From Pseudevernia furfuracea (taxonomy: Eukaryota; Ascomycota; Lecanoromycetes; Lecanorales; Parmeliaceae), in NCBI GenBank assembly GCA_022315425.1, contig JAIUPT010000039.1:248001-312000 (forward strand): a stretch of 64,000 bases of DNA, read 5' to 3'. This document shows positions 9,502 through 19,950 of the stretch, one piece after another. A program made the translations under genes and the position numbers. The notes under the pieces are model-generated. The model was not told the origin of the DNA, ran no database searches, and was given only the letters and a program-made list of their open reading frames with translations. How positions within the stretch are numbered: position 1 is the stretch's first letter; each line of letters begins with the position of its first letter.

Positions 9502-12219
9502 ATGGCATCACAGCCTCCTACAGCACAAAAGTCGTCTTCAAGATGGGGCTCCTTCCTAGCTGGAGTCGAGTCGAGACTGGACACCATTTTGGCAGACGAA
9601 GACGCAAAAGTCCCACCTGCGAAGAGTGATGGAGGTACACAAGAGCAACCCGGCAAGAAGGATGGCATGGCAGTTCCCCCGGCCACGAAGCCGACACCTT
9701 CAAGGACAGCGTCGGCCAATCGAGCTCAAGAGCGTCTTAATGAGAAGCTAGCAAAGGCAATGGCTAACCGCAATCTTTCCAAAAAGGGTGAGACTTCAGT
9801 AACAGCCTCAGGTGTACCTTCACGGACAGCCAGTCCAGCAAACGTTGCGGCCAGCCCATGGACAAGTTCAGAAATTCCGGGAGATTCTAAGCGCGAGCAA
9901 GATGGCAAAATTGAGCAAGGGATGGCATCAGGTGGAACAGCAACGGTCAATGGGACGAGCGAAGATCTGGAGCCTCAAGATCAGAACTCTAAAGCAACAT
10001 CGACTGGGCCCCCGCCTACAGCTCAGTCGCCCGTGGCTGCGAAAGAGGACGCCAGAGACGAGTTTAGTATCCCACGCCCTTCAACCGACTCCCGTGGCTC
10101 AATTTCAACGCGGCAGTCTTTGGAACTGACACGGGCTACGACACCCAATGCAACTGACTCTCCTAGTTTGAATGGCATCGTTACCGACTCGCGCTTGAGA
10201 ATGCCAGAAGATTACGAAAAGACCATTGAGCAGATGCAATCGGATTACGAAGCAGCGGAGCTACGGCGCCAAGAGGAGACGCATATATATCTGGAACGGA
10301 TAGATGCTCTACAATCTAAGCTACAGTATTTGACTAAAGAAGCTGCCGAAGCCGCCAAGAATGCTTCAGCGGAGGCCCAACCGGGTAGCATCGACCACAA
10401 GATGGCTGCAAAGGACGAGAAGATCGCATTGCTGATTGAAGAGGGTCAGAAGCTCTCTCAGACTGAGCTCAAACATATGAGTATCATCAAAAAGCTGCGG
10501 GTGAAATCAATCGAAGATGACAAAGTCGTGGCTGATTTCAAGCGGACGACCGAGAAACATGAGAAGTCGGCTCGGGAGGCTCAGGAGAGAGCGAAACGGG
10601 CTGAGAGCGCCGAAAAGCGCGCACTGGAAAGGCTTAAGTCCCTCGGAAGAATTGAAAAAGATTTGGAAAATGTTAGGGCAGACCGAGACACCAAAGAGTC
10701 GCTTATGCAGGATCTTCGGATCGAGCTTTCGCAGGCAACTTCCGCCGCAAAAGAAGCGGAAATCAAAGCCAACGCTGAAGCGCTGGTTGCAGAGAAGAGA
10801 CATGCGGCAGATCTGGCTGATGAGCTTTCAAGCATGAAAACCGAAAAGGAACTAGCTGAGAAACAACACCAAAGTGAGCTACGGGAGCTTAAAGAGAAGG
10901 CCGAACGAGAAAAGGAACGAGCTAGGGTCGCCGAAGTAGAACGACAAGGCGAGCAGAGTATCCTAGAGAGCAGACTAGAAGCCTACCGCGCCCGAGCTGA
11001 AGAAGCTTCAGCTGGCCAAAGTGGGGACGTGCAGGCTAAGCTTCTTCGCCAGATTGAGACCTTGCAAAATCAGTACGCCGTCGCTAGTGAGAATTGGCAG
11101 GGTATCGAGGGATCGCTGTTGTCTAGACTCACTACGCTGGAGAAGGAGAGGGACGACATTGCCAAAAGAGAAGCCGATATACGGCGGAAGGCTCGAGAAA
11201 CAGTATAGTCTTCTTGTGATGCATTCTATGAACCGATCGCTAACCTACAGCAGAGCATGAAGTCTAGGCGAATCGAAGAGGAGCTCGAAAGGGTCAATGC
11301 TAGAACAGATGATATGAACTACGAGCTGTCTTCCCGCAGCACCCAACTCGCTACTCTTAACGAGCGATTGACTAAAACTGAGGCCGAGGTTATGGCGGCG
11401 AAAGAGGACCTCAAAGCCGAACGTGAAGCATGGGAAGTACGCCAAGCGGAACGAATTGAAGAAGCGCGTATGAGAGAAGAAACTGCACGGTCTAACACTC
11501 CAGACACACTTTACCAGCAATTTCGAACCGAGTCCCCGACTATCCACAATCGCACACGCAAATCCTCCAACGCGGACCGCAGCCCACACACCCGCCGTAT
11601 CCAAGGTCTCGCAATCACTGGGGCTACTAGTCACCCATCCCATGAACGGCCGCTCAGCAGACGCTCATCCTCACAGCCCTTGCACAGTCTACAAACCTCC
11701 AGCTTTGAACACCAGCGGCCTGTGTCTCGTCATGATTCTTTGTGCACTGTGCCCCAGCTCTCTGTCAACAACGGCGTGCTTGGAACGCCCTCCGTGTATG
11801 ACAATGATGACTTCTTCGATGTCCATACCCCAGCCACTCCCGAACGGACAATAAACGACGTGATCTCAGCCTCCACCGCCGGCGCCGGCCCTTCTGTCCA
11901 ATTAGTCGAGCGCATGTCCGCTGCGGTTCGGCGTCTCGAAAGCGAGAAAGCTAGTCACAAAGATGAGCTCAGTCGATTGTCTGGTCAAAGAGATGAAGCA
12001 AGGGATCAGATTGTTAGGCTCATGAAGGAGGTGGAGGAGAAGAGGGGCTGGGAGAGCAGGGTTAAAGCATTGGAAAAGGATATGGATGGGGTGGAGGAGA
12101 GGTATCTTACTACGCTTGAGATGCTTGGGGAGAAGAGCGAGCGGGTGGAGGAGTTGAAGGCTGATGTGCAGGATCTGAAAGGCATGTATCGGGAGTTGGT
12201 TGATAACACTATGCGGTGA
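9502..12219 (+). CDS. TMF/Sgm1-type golgin coiled-coil protein
   Basis: Two exons (9502-11202, 11251-12219) separated by a 48-base intron encode 889 residues. The N-terminus has SFLAGVESRLDTILADED, the sort of start seen in fungal TMF homologues, and NRAQERLNEKLAKAMA near residue 75. Residues about 230-680 are nearly continuous coiled coil. A Ser/Thr/Pro-rich linker follows. The last 110 residues form a second coiled coil ending in GMYRELVDNTMR, which fits the Rab6-binding TMF domain at the C-terminus of TMF1 and yeast Sgm1. In those proteins the C-terminal helix binds Ypt6/Rab6 at the Golgi and tethers retrograde vesicles; that role here is by homology. The gene converges on NAS6 with only 92 bases between stop codons. 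Confidence 0.85.
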
Positions 12220-12311
12220 TATGCTCTGGGAGGTGGGTCGCTGTACTCACGAGTACAAGGCGTTGGGGTAGGTTGGAGTTCTAATAAATACCTCGTTCAG
12301 GGTACGAGTAA

Positions 12312-13468
12312 CTATTTCGATTCTTCGATGTCCACGCCTTCTCTCTCCGCATTTTGCAATATGAACTGCCGTACCTAGTATATATCTTTAGTCATGTTGA
12401 GAGGCAAGTGTCAGATCTTTTGATCTACCTTCTTGTCTGGTGCTAAATTGATAGCTAAGTTCCCGTCGACATCTCTCTTGTCCGTCTCAGCTCCGGCCTT
12501 GAGCAATACCAGCGCAGTGTCTCCATGCCCTTCCGAGATAGCTTTTGAATAATTAGCCTTCAGTCCAACATCCCCTAACCCACAAAGAATGCAGCGAACT
12601 GACCATGATGCAAAGCAGTAAGGCCAGAGATATCACTGGCATTCAAAGGACTCTTATTCTCGAGCATCAGATTCACCATAGGCACCGAGCCAATAGCAGC
12701 AGCTCGGTGAAGAGGCAACTGCCCTCGCTTATCTTTCACGCGGGCTGTGGCTCCGTGAAATATGAGTTTTCGTGCTATTTCGAGGTTGTTTTTCGACGCT
12801 GTGAAATGTAATGCCGTCTGAAAATAAGCCGGATCAGCTTTCGGTCTAGACGAGGTAATGAGATAGATCTAGAGAAGAACCTGACCTGTCCGCTGTAGTC
12901 TAAATACGTGGAAATATATATAGTCAGCATGGGAATACCGCAAACTTCATTCTCCGAAGCTTTTGGTTAATGAAAGGCAGAGCGAATATCTACTCTTTGC
13001 GTTCACGTCCGCTTCCTTGCTCAGCAGCATGTCGACCAAATCATCTCCTTCTCGCAAACTTGCAGCAATCATCAACGGCGTCCAGCCTGCAGAATCCTGC
13101 CATGCATGTCAGCAATGAAAATGGTAGGTCAGTCTTCCACGGAAAATAGAGTACTTGAACATCAGGGTCGAAGTCTCTTCTCGATATTAGCAGCTCAACT
13201 ACAGGCATTTGATTGTAGGAAATGGCCCAGTGTATAGGAAGCCGTTCGTCATCATCTCGCTGTGTTGCAAGCCGAGGATTGGCCTGGAGTGGTCAGCCTT
13301 GAGCATCACTATTGGAGAGCCATATAATTACGTTAATTAGGGACTCTACAGCTGCAGCTATGGTATTGTAAGCCAGGGAACCCATGTCAAAGTAGAAGAC
13401 TATGGCATACTTCTGCCCTCTCGTGCGGCCTCATGAATCGCAAACTTGGACTGTCGTTCCGGATCCAT
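12312..13468 (-). CDS. NAS6: 26S proteasome assembly chaperone Nas6 (gankyrin, PSMD10), ankyrin-repeat protein
   Basis: Eight exons on the minus strand (13468-13411, 13357-13332, 13283-13155, 13096-12994, 12899-12886, 12817-12604, 12541-12429, 12374-12312) total 720 bases, 239 residues, matching yeast Nas6 and gankyrin in length. All phases agree. Ankyrin repeats are clear: DERLPIHWAISYN, DSAGWTPLMIAAS, GQTALHFTASKN, RGQLPLHRAAAIG, GLTALHHAISEGHGD, then DKRDVDGNLAINLAPDKK. The family binds the Rpt3 ATPase C-terminal domain and paces assembly of the 19S base; that role is by homology. Odd points are seven introns in a short gene and a 14-base fifth exon coding for little more than YSGQ. The second exon has a possible alternative acceptor six bases downstream. 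The gene shares a 245-base spacer with PRP46. Confidence 0.92.
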
Positions 13469-13713
13469 GGTAAGAAGCAAGTGTTTTAACTCGTAATAAA
13501 ACCACAGAGTGATGTTCTAGATCGAAGAGTGTACTTTGTGTGTCGAAAGGACCATTTCCAGCTTTCGTGATACATTGACCAAAGAAGCTTAGCGCTCTAT
13601 GAACTCAAAGATACCGGTAACGGCTTGTATTTTATTCCTCGTAATTAGCATCATTCTTATGTCCACAATTCGCGACATCCATACAGGACGCTATCCCATT
13701 GCATTCTACAGAA

Positions 13714-15144
13714 ATGACTGCCGTCTCCGCGCCCGTAGACTCACTTGCTAGAAGTTCCGCTAAGAGAACAAGGGAGCTCTTTGGGTCTGACTACACCACA
13801 CCAGCACCATACTTTGCCGAACGGCCTCAGGAGAATCCTTTTCAACTCGCAGAACGAGCTGGCCTAGCATCACGAATTCGCAGCGAATATGAAGATGTTC
13901 GAGAGCTTCCCCCAGCTCTTGCAGCGAAACAGAAGACTGCTGCTGCGGGAGCACGCCGGAAAAAAACCAAGCAAGAAGGATCTGAATCACAAACAGCCAA
14001 AATGATCGAGGGGATCCCACTCAAATCCGAGAGGAACGGAGGTCCTTCCACGGCTCTTGCATTGCGTGCGCCTGGGTCTGGGGCTACACAAAACAGCAAT
14101 GGAACTACCTCGGGGCGCTCCTCATCGAGCTTGATTCGGAGGGAGAACATACAGCAACCGAAGCCCGAGTGGCATGCACCATGGGAACTTATGCGGGTCA
14201 TATCAGGTCATTTGGGCTGGGTGCGGGCCCTAGCCGTTGAGCCAAACAACCAGTGGTTCGCGAGTGGAGCTGGGGATCGAACAATCAAGATCTGGGACCT
14301 AGCGTCTGGGTCGCTGAGGTTGACACTCACGGGGCATATATCGACTGTACGAGGACTTGCAGTTTCGCCTAGACATCCGTACCTGTTTTCATGCGGGGAG
14401 GACAAGATGGTCAAATGCTGGGACCTAGAGACGAACAAGGTCATACGGCATTACCACGGGCATCTCAGCGGTGTCTACACATTAGCACTACATCCTACCC
14501 TGGACGTGCTGGTCACGGGAGGTCGGGATGGTGTTGCAAGAGTGTGGGATATGAGGACAAGAAGCAACGTTCACGTACTCAGCGGTCACAGGCAGACAGT
14601 TTCGGATCTCAAATGTGAAGCAGTTGAACCTCAAGTCATCACCTCATCGCTCGACACGACTGTTCGACTCTGGGACTTGACAGCTGGAAAGACCATGGGG
14701 GTTTTGACGCATCACAAAAAAGGCGTCCGAGCTCTTGCTCTCCACCCTACAGAATGGACCTTCGCTAGTGGCAGCGCGGGCAGCATCAAGCAGTGGAAAT
14801 GCCCCGAAGGCGCATTCATGCAGAATTTCGACGGACAGAATGCTATCATCAACACTTTGAGCGTGAATGAAGACAATGTGCTCTTCTCTGGTGGCGACAA
14901 TGGATCAATTTCGTTCTGGGACTGGAAGACGGGCCATCGCTATCAGTCGTTGGATACTACCGCGCAGCCAGGCTCTTTGGATGCCGAGTCTGGCATCTTT
15001 GCTTCGACGTTCGATAAGACGGGGTTGCGGTTGATATGTGGAGAGGCAGATAAGACCATCAAGGTCTGGAGGCAGAATGCTGATGCGACACCTGAGACGC
15101 ATCCGCTTGAGTGGCAGCCGACTCTTGGCCGTCAAAAGTTCTAA
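13714..15144 (+). CDS. PRP46: Pre-mRNA splicing factor Prp46/PLRG1 (PRL1), WD40 protein
   Basis: A single exon encodes 476 residues. I start at the ATG at 13714; the frame is open a little further but without another ATG. The first 150 residues are basic and low in structure, with SAKRTRELFGSDYTTP. From about residue 150 seven WD40 repeats follow: ISGHLGWVRALAVEP, DRTIKIWDLASG, GHISTVRGLAVSP, KMVKCWDLETN, GHLSGVYTLALHP, GHRQTVSDLKCE and later units ending KTIKVWRQNADATPETHP. This order and the C-terminal THP motif are typical of PLRG1/Prp46, a core NineTeen-complex-associated protein in the activated spliceosome, acting in the nucleus. It is transcribed divergently from NAS6 and converges on ORC1. 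Confidence 0.95.
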   Translation: MTAVSAPVDSLARSSAKRTRELFGSDYTTPAPYFAERPQENPFQLAERAGLASRIRSEYEDVRELPPALAAKQKTAAAGARRKKTKQEGSESQTAKMIEGIPLKSERNGGPSTALALRAPGSGATQNSNGTTSGRSSSSLIRRENIQQPKPEWHAPWELMRVISGHLGWVRALAVEPNNQWFASGAGDRTIKIWDLASGSLRLTLTGHISTVRGLAVSPRHPYLFSCGEDKMVKCWDLETNKVIRHYHGHLSGVYTLALHPTLDVLVTGGRDGVARVWDMRTRSNVHVLSGHRQTVSDLKCEAVEPQVITSSLDTTVRLWDLTAGKTMGVLTHHKKGVRALALHPTEWTFASGSAGSIKQWKCPEGAFMQNFDGQNAIINTLSVNEDNVLFSGGDNGSISFWDWKTGHRYQSLDTTAQPGSLDAESGIFASTFDKTGLRLICGEADKTIKVWRQNADATPETHPLEWQPTLGRQKF

Positions 15145-15301
15145 AAACTGATGCAATTGGCTTGGAGCATTGGAGAACCAATTGCTTCTAGATACAATCA
15201 AACCATAGCGCAGGCGTTCAGGATTCAAGGGGTATCAGCGCAACAATGCGTCAGGGCGACAAAAGCAGTATACCAATCCCAATTCTATCCAAATCCCAGC
15301 T

Positions 15302-17603
15302 CTATCCAAACCCCAATCCTCTCACATCCACATCGTCCTTCAACGCAAGCTTGACCTCCTCATCGCCCACTCCCAACCTGACCTTCCCAACCCTATCACC
15401 CCTTCTCCCACCCTCCAACCCAACCACGCCCGCTTCTGCCAACTCCGCCGCGGCGAAACCCATGGCTAAGACTCTGGGCACGGCTCCTGCTTTTGCCCCT
15501 TTCTTTAGCGCTAGACTCATGCCATCCTCTTGGCCAGCGCTCGCGGCACTGTCAGTCAATAGGAAATCATGTACACTCGGGTTGTCCGCTGCCATCAATC
15601 CTAGCCTTTTCGCCTCCTCTATCACATCGCTCAGTACACACTCATTGACTCCGCTTCGTCTTGTGCGTGCTAAAAGGGCTGCTAGAAACAATTTCGCGGC
15701 TAGTGGTAAAGCTTTTAGATACTGTTGTAGGGGACTGGACGTCGCCTCATTCATCGCTTGCTTGACTGTTGCGATGGTGACTTTGCCCCCTCGAGGCTTC
15801 TCATGCGCAAAAGCGGTACCATCCTTCTCTTTTCGCCTTGCTGATTTGCTGGGCGTAGCCAGCAGTGGGTTTTCAGCGGCAATGTTCTCAGCTTCCGCGA
15901 TCTCAACAGCTCGTCGACAGATATCCAGAGCACGTCGTGCGTCGCCGCTCACCGCTGCGACTTTTCGACTGGCGAATTGAATGGCGTCTGGATCGACGAT
16001 ATTGTCTGGGACGTGGGAGAGGCGGGAGCGGATGATCTCTTGCAATTGTTCGTGTGTATATCCTGGGAAGAGTATTCGAGTCAAGCCAAGTCGACTGCTG
16101 ATTTTATTGCTCAGTGTTCGCTCCGGCAAATCCATGGTATTAGCCACAGCCAGCACGATCAGTCGACTATGTCGCAGGCCAGGCCAATTGAAAAAGTTGT
16201 ACATGACGCTCTGGTTCTTCGTTACAAGCTGGTCTAGCTCATCCATCAGTACCACACACGGCACTCTCCTCGGACTCGGATGGTCAAACTCTTGTTCCAG
16301 CAATCCCAGAGCATGGGATGGGCTCACCCGATCGCCCTTCAATGCCTCCCATAACAGCGAGTAGCTCTGATGCGGATCCGTGACTTTCATACCATTAATT
16401 TCGACGAAGATGAAATCGTCCAGCTCCTCTGCCTGCACACTGGCATTCAACTGACTCACAACTTCGCGTACTGTGGCCGTCTTGCCTGTGCCAGGCGTAC
16501 CAGAAATGTAGATGCAAGCGCCAGAGCCTGCGGAGATGGCTGCTTCGAGGTTGGTGTAGACGGTGTCAAACTCGGCGGTCCGGCAGGGGAGCGTAAGAGG
16601 GACAGATGAGACATGGAGATTTGTGCGGGCGAGCTGGAAGGGAGACGATGTGTGGTGCGGAGATAGTATACGGGTGGACAAGGGCGTAAACGTCAAGGGT
16701 TTCTTGATGATTATGCGCTTGTGCGTTGGGGTGATGAATTTCTGAGGAGTGCGCTTTGCTTTCGAGGTTGGCGTCGAAGCTTGTGAGAACTTCCGCTTCT
16801 TAATCGGCGTCTTGGGTTCGTCTGGCTCATTGGTGGGATCCCAATCATCCGCGGGGTCTTCGTTAGCAACATCGCCCCTTTTCCTCTTCCTCGTTGCCTT
16901 GGTCTGGTTTTGGACCCGCTCGATCAATGGCAGTATATCGTCGGCAGAGCTGTATATATCTTCCCAATCGAATTCATCCGTGTAGGTAGCTGTCCGAGTA
17001 TTGCAGCCTCTACGGCAAATGAAGATCTTGCTATAATCTTTTGATGATCGTGGAACCCTCCCGGTCGGATACTTGGAGCTGAACGTCTCGGCTGAGACAA
17101 TGGAAGCTCTACCGTTGATTGAAGTCAAGGGGTTAATGTCCCACGAAGGAGTAATGTAGACTTCGTACTGTTGTACACTTAGCTTCGAAGACGTGTTGAG
17201 GGAATTTCGAGCATACAGGCAGGGCATCCGTCCTCTTCTTCTGCTTATTCCTGATCTCTCTCTCGGTAGAAAACCACATGAAGTTCGCCGCCTTCTCCCC
17301 ATCATCGTCTTGCTCGAACGTGCAGATCAGGCCAATCCATGCTTCGTTCGTGCCCTCTGCCTTTAGCAAGACGCAGTCGCCGACCATGCATTGGAAGTCT
17401 CCCATGCAGGCCCCCACAATGTCTCGCTCATCAAAGGCTCTCTTTGCTGGTTCCTTCGAGTAGATCCATTCCCATGGAAGGTCCTCGAGGCCCAACTCGT
17501 CGTCGGAATCTTCTCGTGCGACGCCGCCAACGGAGAGGTATTGCCTTGCGCACTCGGCTTTTGACCTGGTGGTCCTGAGGGAAGATGATGTTCTGTGAGG
17601 CAT
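15302..17603 (-). CDS. ORC1: Origin recognition complex subunit 1 (BAH + AAA+ ATPase)
   Basis: Two exons (17603-17217, 17167-15302) around a 49-base intron give 750 residues. The N-terminal part is a BAH domain (about residues 45-190) with GDCVLLKAEGTNEAWIG and, across the intron, EVYITPSWDINPLTSING. A basic linker leads to the AAA+ domain: Walker A GTPGTGKTATVREVV (Lys at about 358), Walker B VVLMDELDQL (about 437), sensor region VLAVANTMDLPER, and a SGDARRALDICRRA sensor-2 helix. The C-terminal 180 residues fit the Orc1 winged-helix end. Orc1 is the ATP-binding core of ORC that marks replication origins and loads Cdc6 and MCM; its BAH domain binds nucleosomes in relatives. Two ACGCG motifs lie about 100 bases upstream of the ATG. 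Confidence 0.95.
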
Positions 17604-17925
17604 GACTGCGGTATTGGTACGCCTTCTCAGAAGATCAACCGTGTCTAGACATCGCAGCGGAACTCTACTCTACATGTGTTCGACCTTGAGCTTGGGATAA
17701 CGCGCCGACGCGGCACGCTAATGCAGGCACTTTAGCTTTCGTGTTTTGCCAAGACCCAGGGAGCCAGGCTAGGAGCTTTTGGCTGTTCTTGACCCAGATT
17801 TGACATGAAATCGACAAGGTTTCAACTTCTCCAACTTCTCCAACTGCCAAGTTTTTAGCAGCTTGCCAGGCCAGCGCAACGTCACGAGAGCCTCCAAGGA
17901 GAGACAAAGGAAAATCTGCAATGTC
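17604..17925. promoter_or_regulatory. Divergent promoter of ORC1 and the FAM210-like gene, ACGCG pair
   Basis: The two genes diverge from this 322-base spacer. ACGCG occurs at 17700-17704 and 17708-17712, 97-109 bases upstream of the ORC1 ATG. ACGCG is the core of the MluI cell-cycle box bound by MBF-type factors that drive G1/S genes in yeasts. A role here is inferred from sequence and from the identity of the target gene. Confidence 0.4.
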
Positions 17926-18601
17926 ATGACTAGGGGACAATGGCTACAAGGCATAAGGGCCGCATGGTCCCGTCCGGCTCTTGCTTTGAGAGCCAAAAGG
18001 CGTTCAGCTTTCTCCACCAAGCCGGATGATATCAAGCCGGAAGCCTCCCAAAAGACCCGCTCTCGAATCGTCCGTATCACTTCCCGCCTACCCAAGTTCT
18101 TGCAGGGCTTCACCACGCCATTGATTAATGCGCCCCTCACCCATATATCTGCATTTCTGATCCTCCATGAGTTGACTGCTATCATCCCGCTCTTTGGACT
18201 AGCTGCGACGTTTCACTACACAAAATGGATGCCTCCATTCATCGGCGAAGGGAAGTGGGTCAGTGACGGGGTCGAAAAATTCGGCAACTATTTCAGGAAG
18301 AAGGGGTGGTTGGGTGAAGAGGGTAAGGCCAGGAGATATAGGTGGTGGGGACGGGGTGAAGGAGGGACCAGGATTGTTGTTGAGTATGTCTGCCTCAGTA
18401 TTGCAAACTGCATTGTAAGAAACCGTCCGGGCTCTTTGTAGCTGACCCAACCAAAGGCTCGCCACAGCATATGCAATTACAAAGGCATTGTTGCCAATCA
18501 GAGTGATCCTTAGTGTATCGGTAACACCCTGGTTTGCCAGGGTGGCCATTATACCATCCACCAATCTGATCAAGAGAATGTTTACAAAGAGGAAACATTA
18601 G
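17926..18601 (+). CDS. Mitochondrial FAM210/DUF1279-type membrane protein
   Basis: Two exons (17926-18383, 18457-18601) and a 73-base intron give 200 residues. The N-terminus is basic and lacks acidic residues, ending in RRSAFST, a likely mitochondrial presequence with its cleavage region. The core has NAPLTHISAFLILHELTAII followed by PLFGLAATFHYT, then GVEKFGNYFRKKGW. After the intron come ELATAYAITKALLPIRVILS and VTPWFARV. This matches the DUF1279 domain of FAM210A/B and, as I recall, yeast Mrx11: a small inner-membrane protein with two or three hydrophobic segments. Relatives are linked to mitochondrial gene expression; the exact activity is not known. I take the ATG at 17926; the frame is open upstream but without an in-frame ATG. 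Confidence 0.85.
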
Positions 18602-19950
18602 TGGCAATGCTGATGGTGAAGGGAATGAAGGATGGTTCAGGGAGTAGATTTACTTGGCATAATTCCCATGCTCGGACAGCAAGGCAGCGACACGGGAGCC
18701 GATGCTTATCACAGGGCCAATGTCTGCAATAAAAGGTGTCTCTCTGCTGCTTTTCAAACTGCACAAGCCTTGGTGGGCCTGGTGGGGAGATTTGCCCTCC
18801 AGGATTGCCATATAGCAGAGTAATCGCAACCGGAGTCAATTACTTGTCCGCTTGATAATCCCGACACGGCAGTTTGCGTTGCAGTATTATATACCTGAGT
18901 AAGGGAATCTGCAATTATCTCGGGATGTTTGTTACCTTACGATGCCGGTAAATAAAGAGTCCCTGCCACATCCATTTAAGAAATTGGGATAATGCGAGTA
19001 TCCGCTCACCGCTCGAACGGCAGCAGCACACGTCATAAGTCAATAAGTCATGACCTGTGGGCAGGAGCCAGCCAGTTGTTGCCTATTGCCAGTTGATTTG
19101 ATTTTCGTCCGAGGCTTCTTGTGCAAAATGCTTTGCTCCCCATTCATCTTCAACATTCACCCACAGCATTCGCGCCCCCGCAGCCCTCAGAATTCACCAT
19201 CAATCAATATTCACTCCCTTAGCGGCTACAACGTACACTTGTTTCCTACTACATGCGGCACTCCAGCTACTACTAGCAACATCTTTCAACTTTGTTCCTC
19301 TGCCAGCCTCATCTCTACATATCCCACGCAACCTTCCTGCGCACTGCTCACAATTGTAGAGTCTGGTATCAAGATTTACGTCAAGGGAACGAGTGTACAG
19401 GTGGGAGCCAACTGCGCTGCTGCGCATCAAAAGTAGCAGCAACTTTCTGGCTTTACTCTTCCAGTTAGCCTGTTCTTGACATTCTGCCGTTCGAAGCTGT
19501 GATGCCTGCTGTGATGCCTGCTTGTTAACCTCCATCAGTGTCATTCACACTTGAAGTCTGGACGGACAAGTGAAAGCTCACTTTACTCCAAGTTTCGCGC
19601 CTTACTCCAAAACTCACAGTGACATTGGTGCTTCACTGTTGGAACTGATCAATTCTGGGAGACCTCTCGTCCGAAAGCGTGACAACTCCCTGTCAACTTC
19701 AATCTTATTGGAGTGTATACTTCAAGTTCACCCATTTTCATACTAGCCTGATAAACTTGATTCTCTGTTGATCCAAGCAACTCTAGAAGTGCATCTTCTG
19801 TTGATTGGACTCGGGTTGCTTCTGGTGGGCTCGCTAAGAGACCTTTTGCAGAAAGTTCACCAAATTCGACCTCGTCACTATATTCGTGGATTTGGTCAAC
19901 TCGGAATCTTAGCCTGCTTCTTCCATCAATACTGAGTAACTCCAAATAAC
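18602..19950. other. Long gene-free spacer
   Basis: No protein gene or RNA gene can be supported in these 1.35 kb. A 128-codon frame at 19050-19436 has no recognisable domain and looks accidental. The last few hundred bases precede the next gene and probably hold its promoter and leader. Confidence 0.5.

Noticed and set aside
19050..19436. 128-codon plus-strand frame
   Set aside because: No recognisable domain, no splice context and low-complexity composition.
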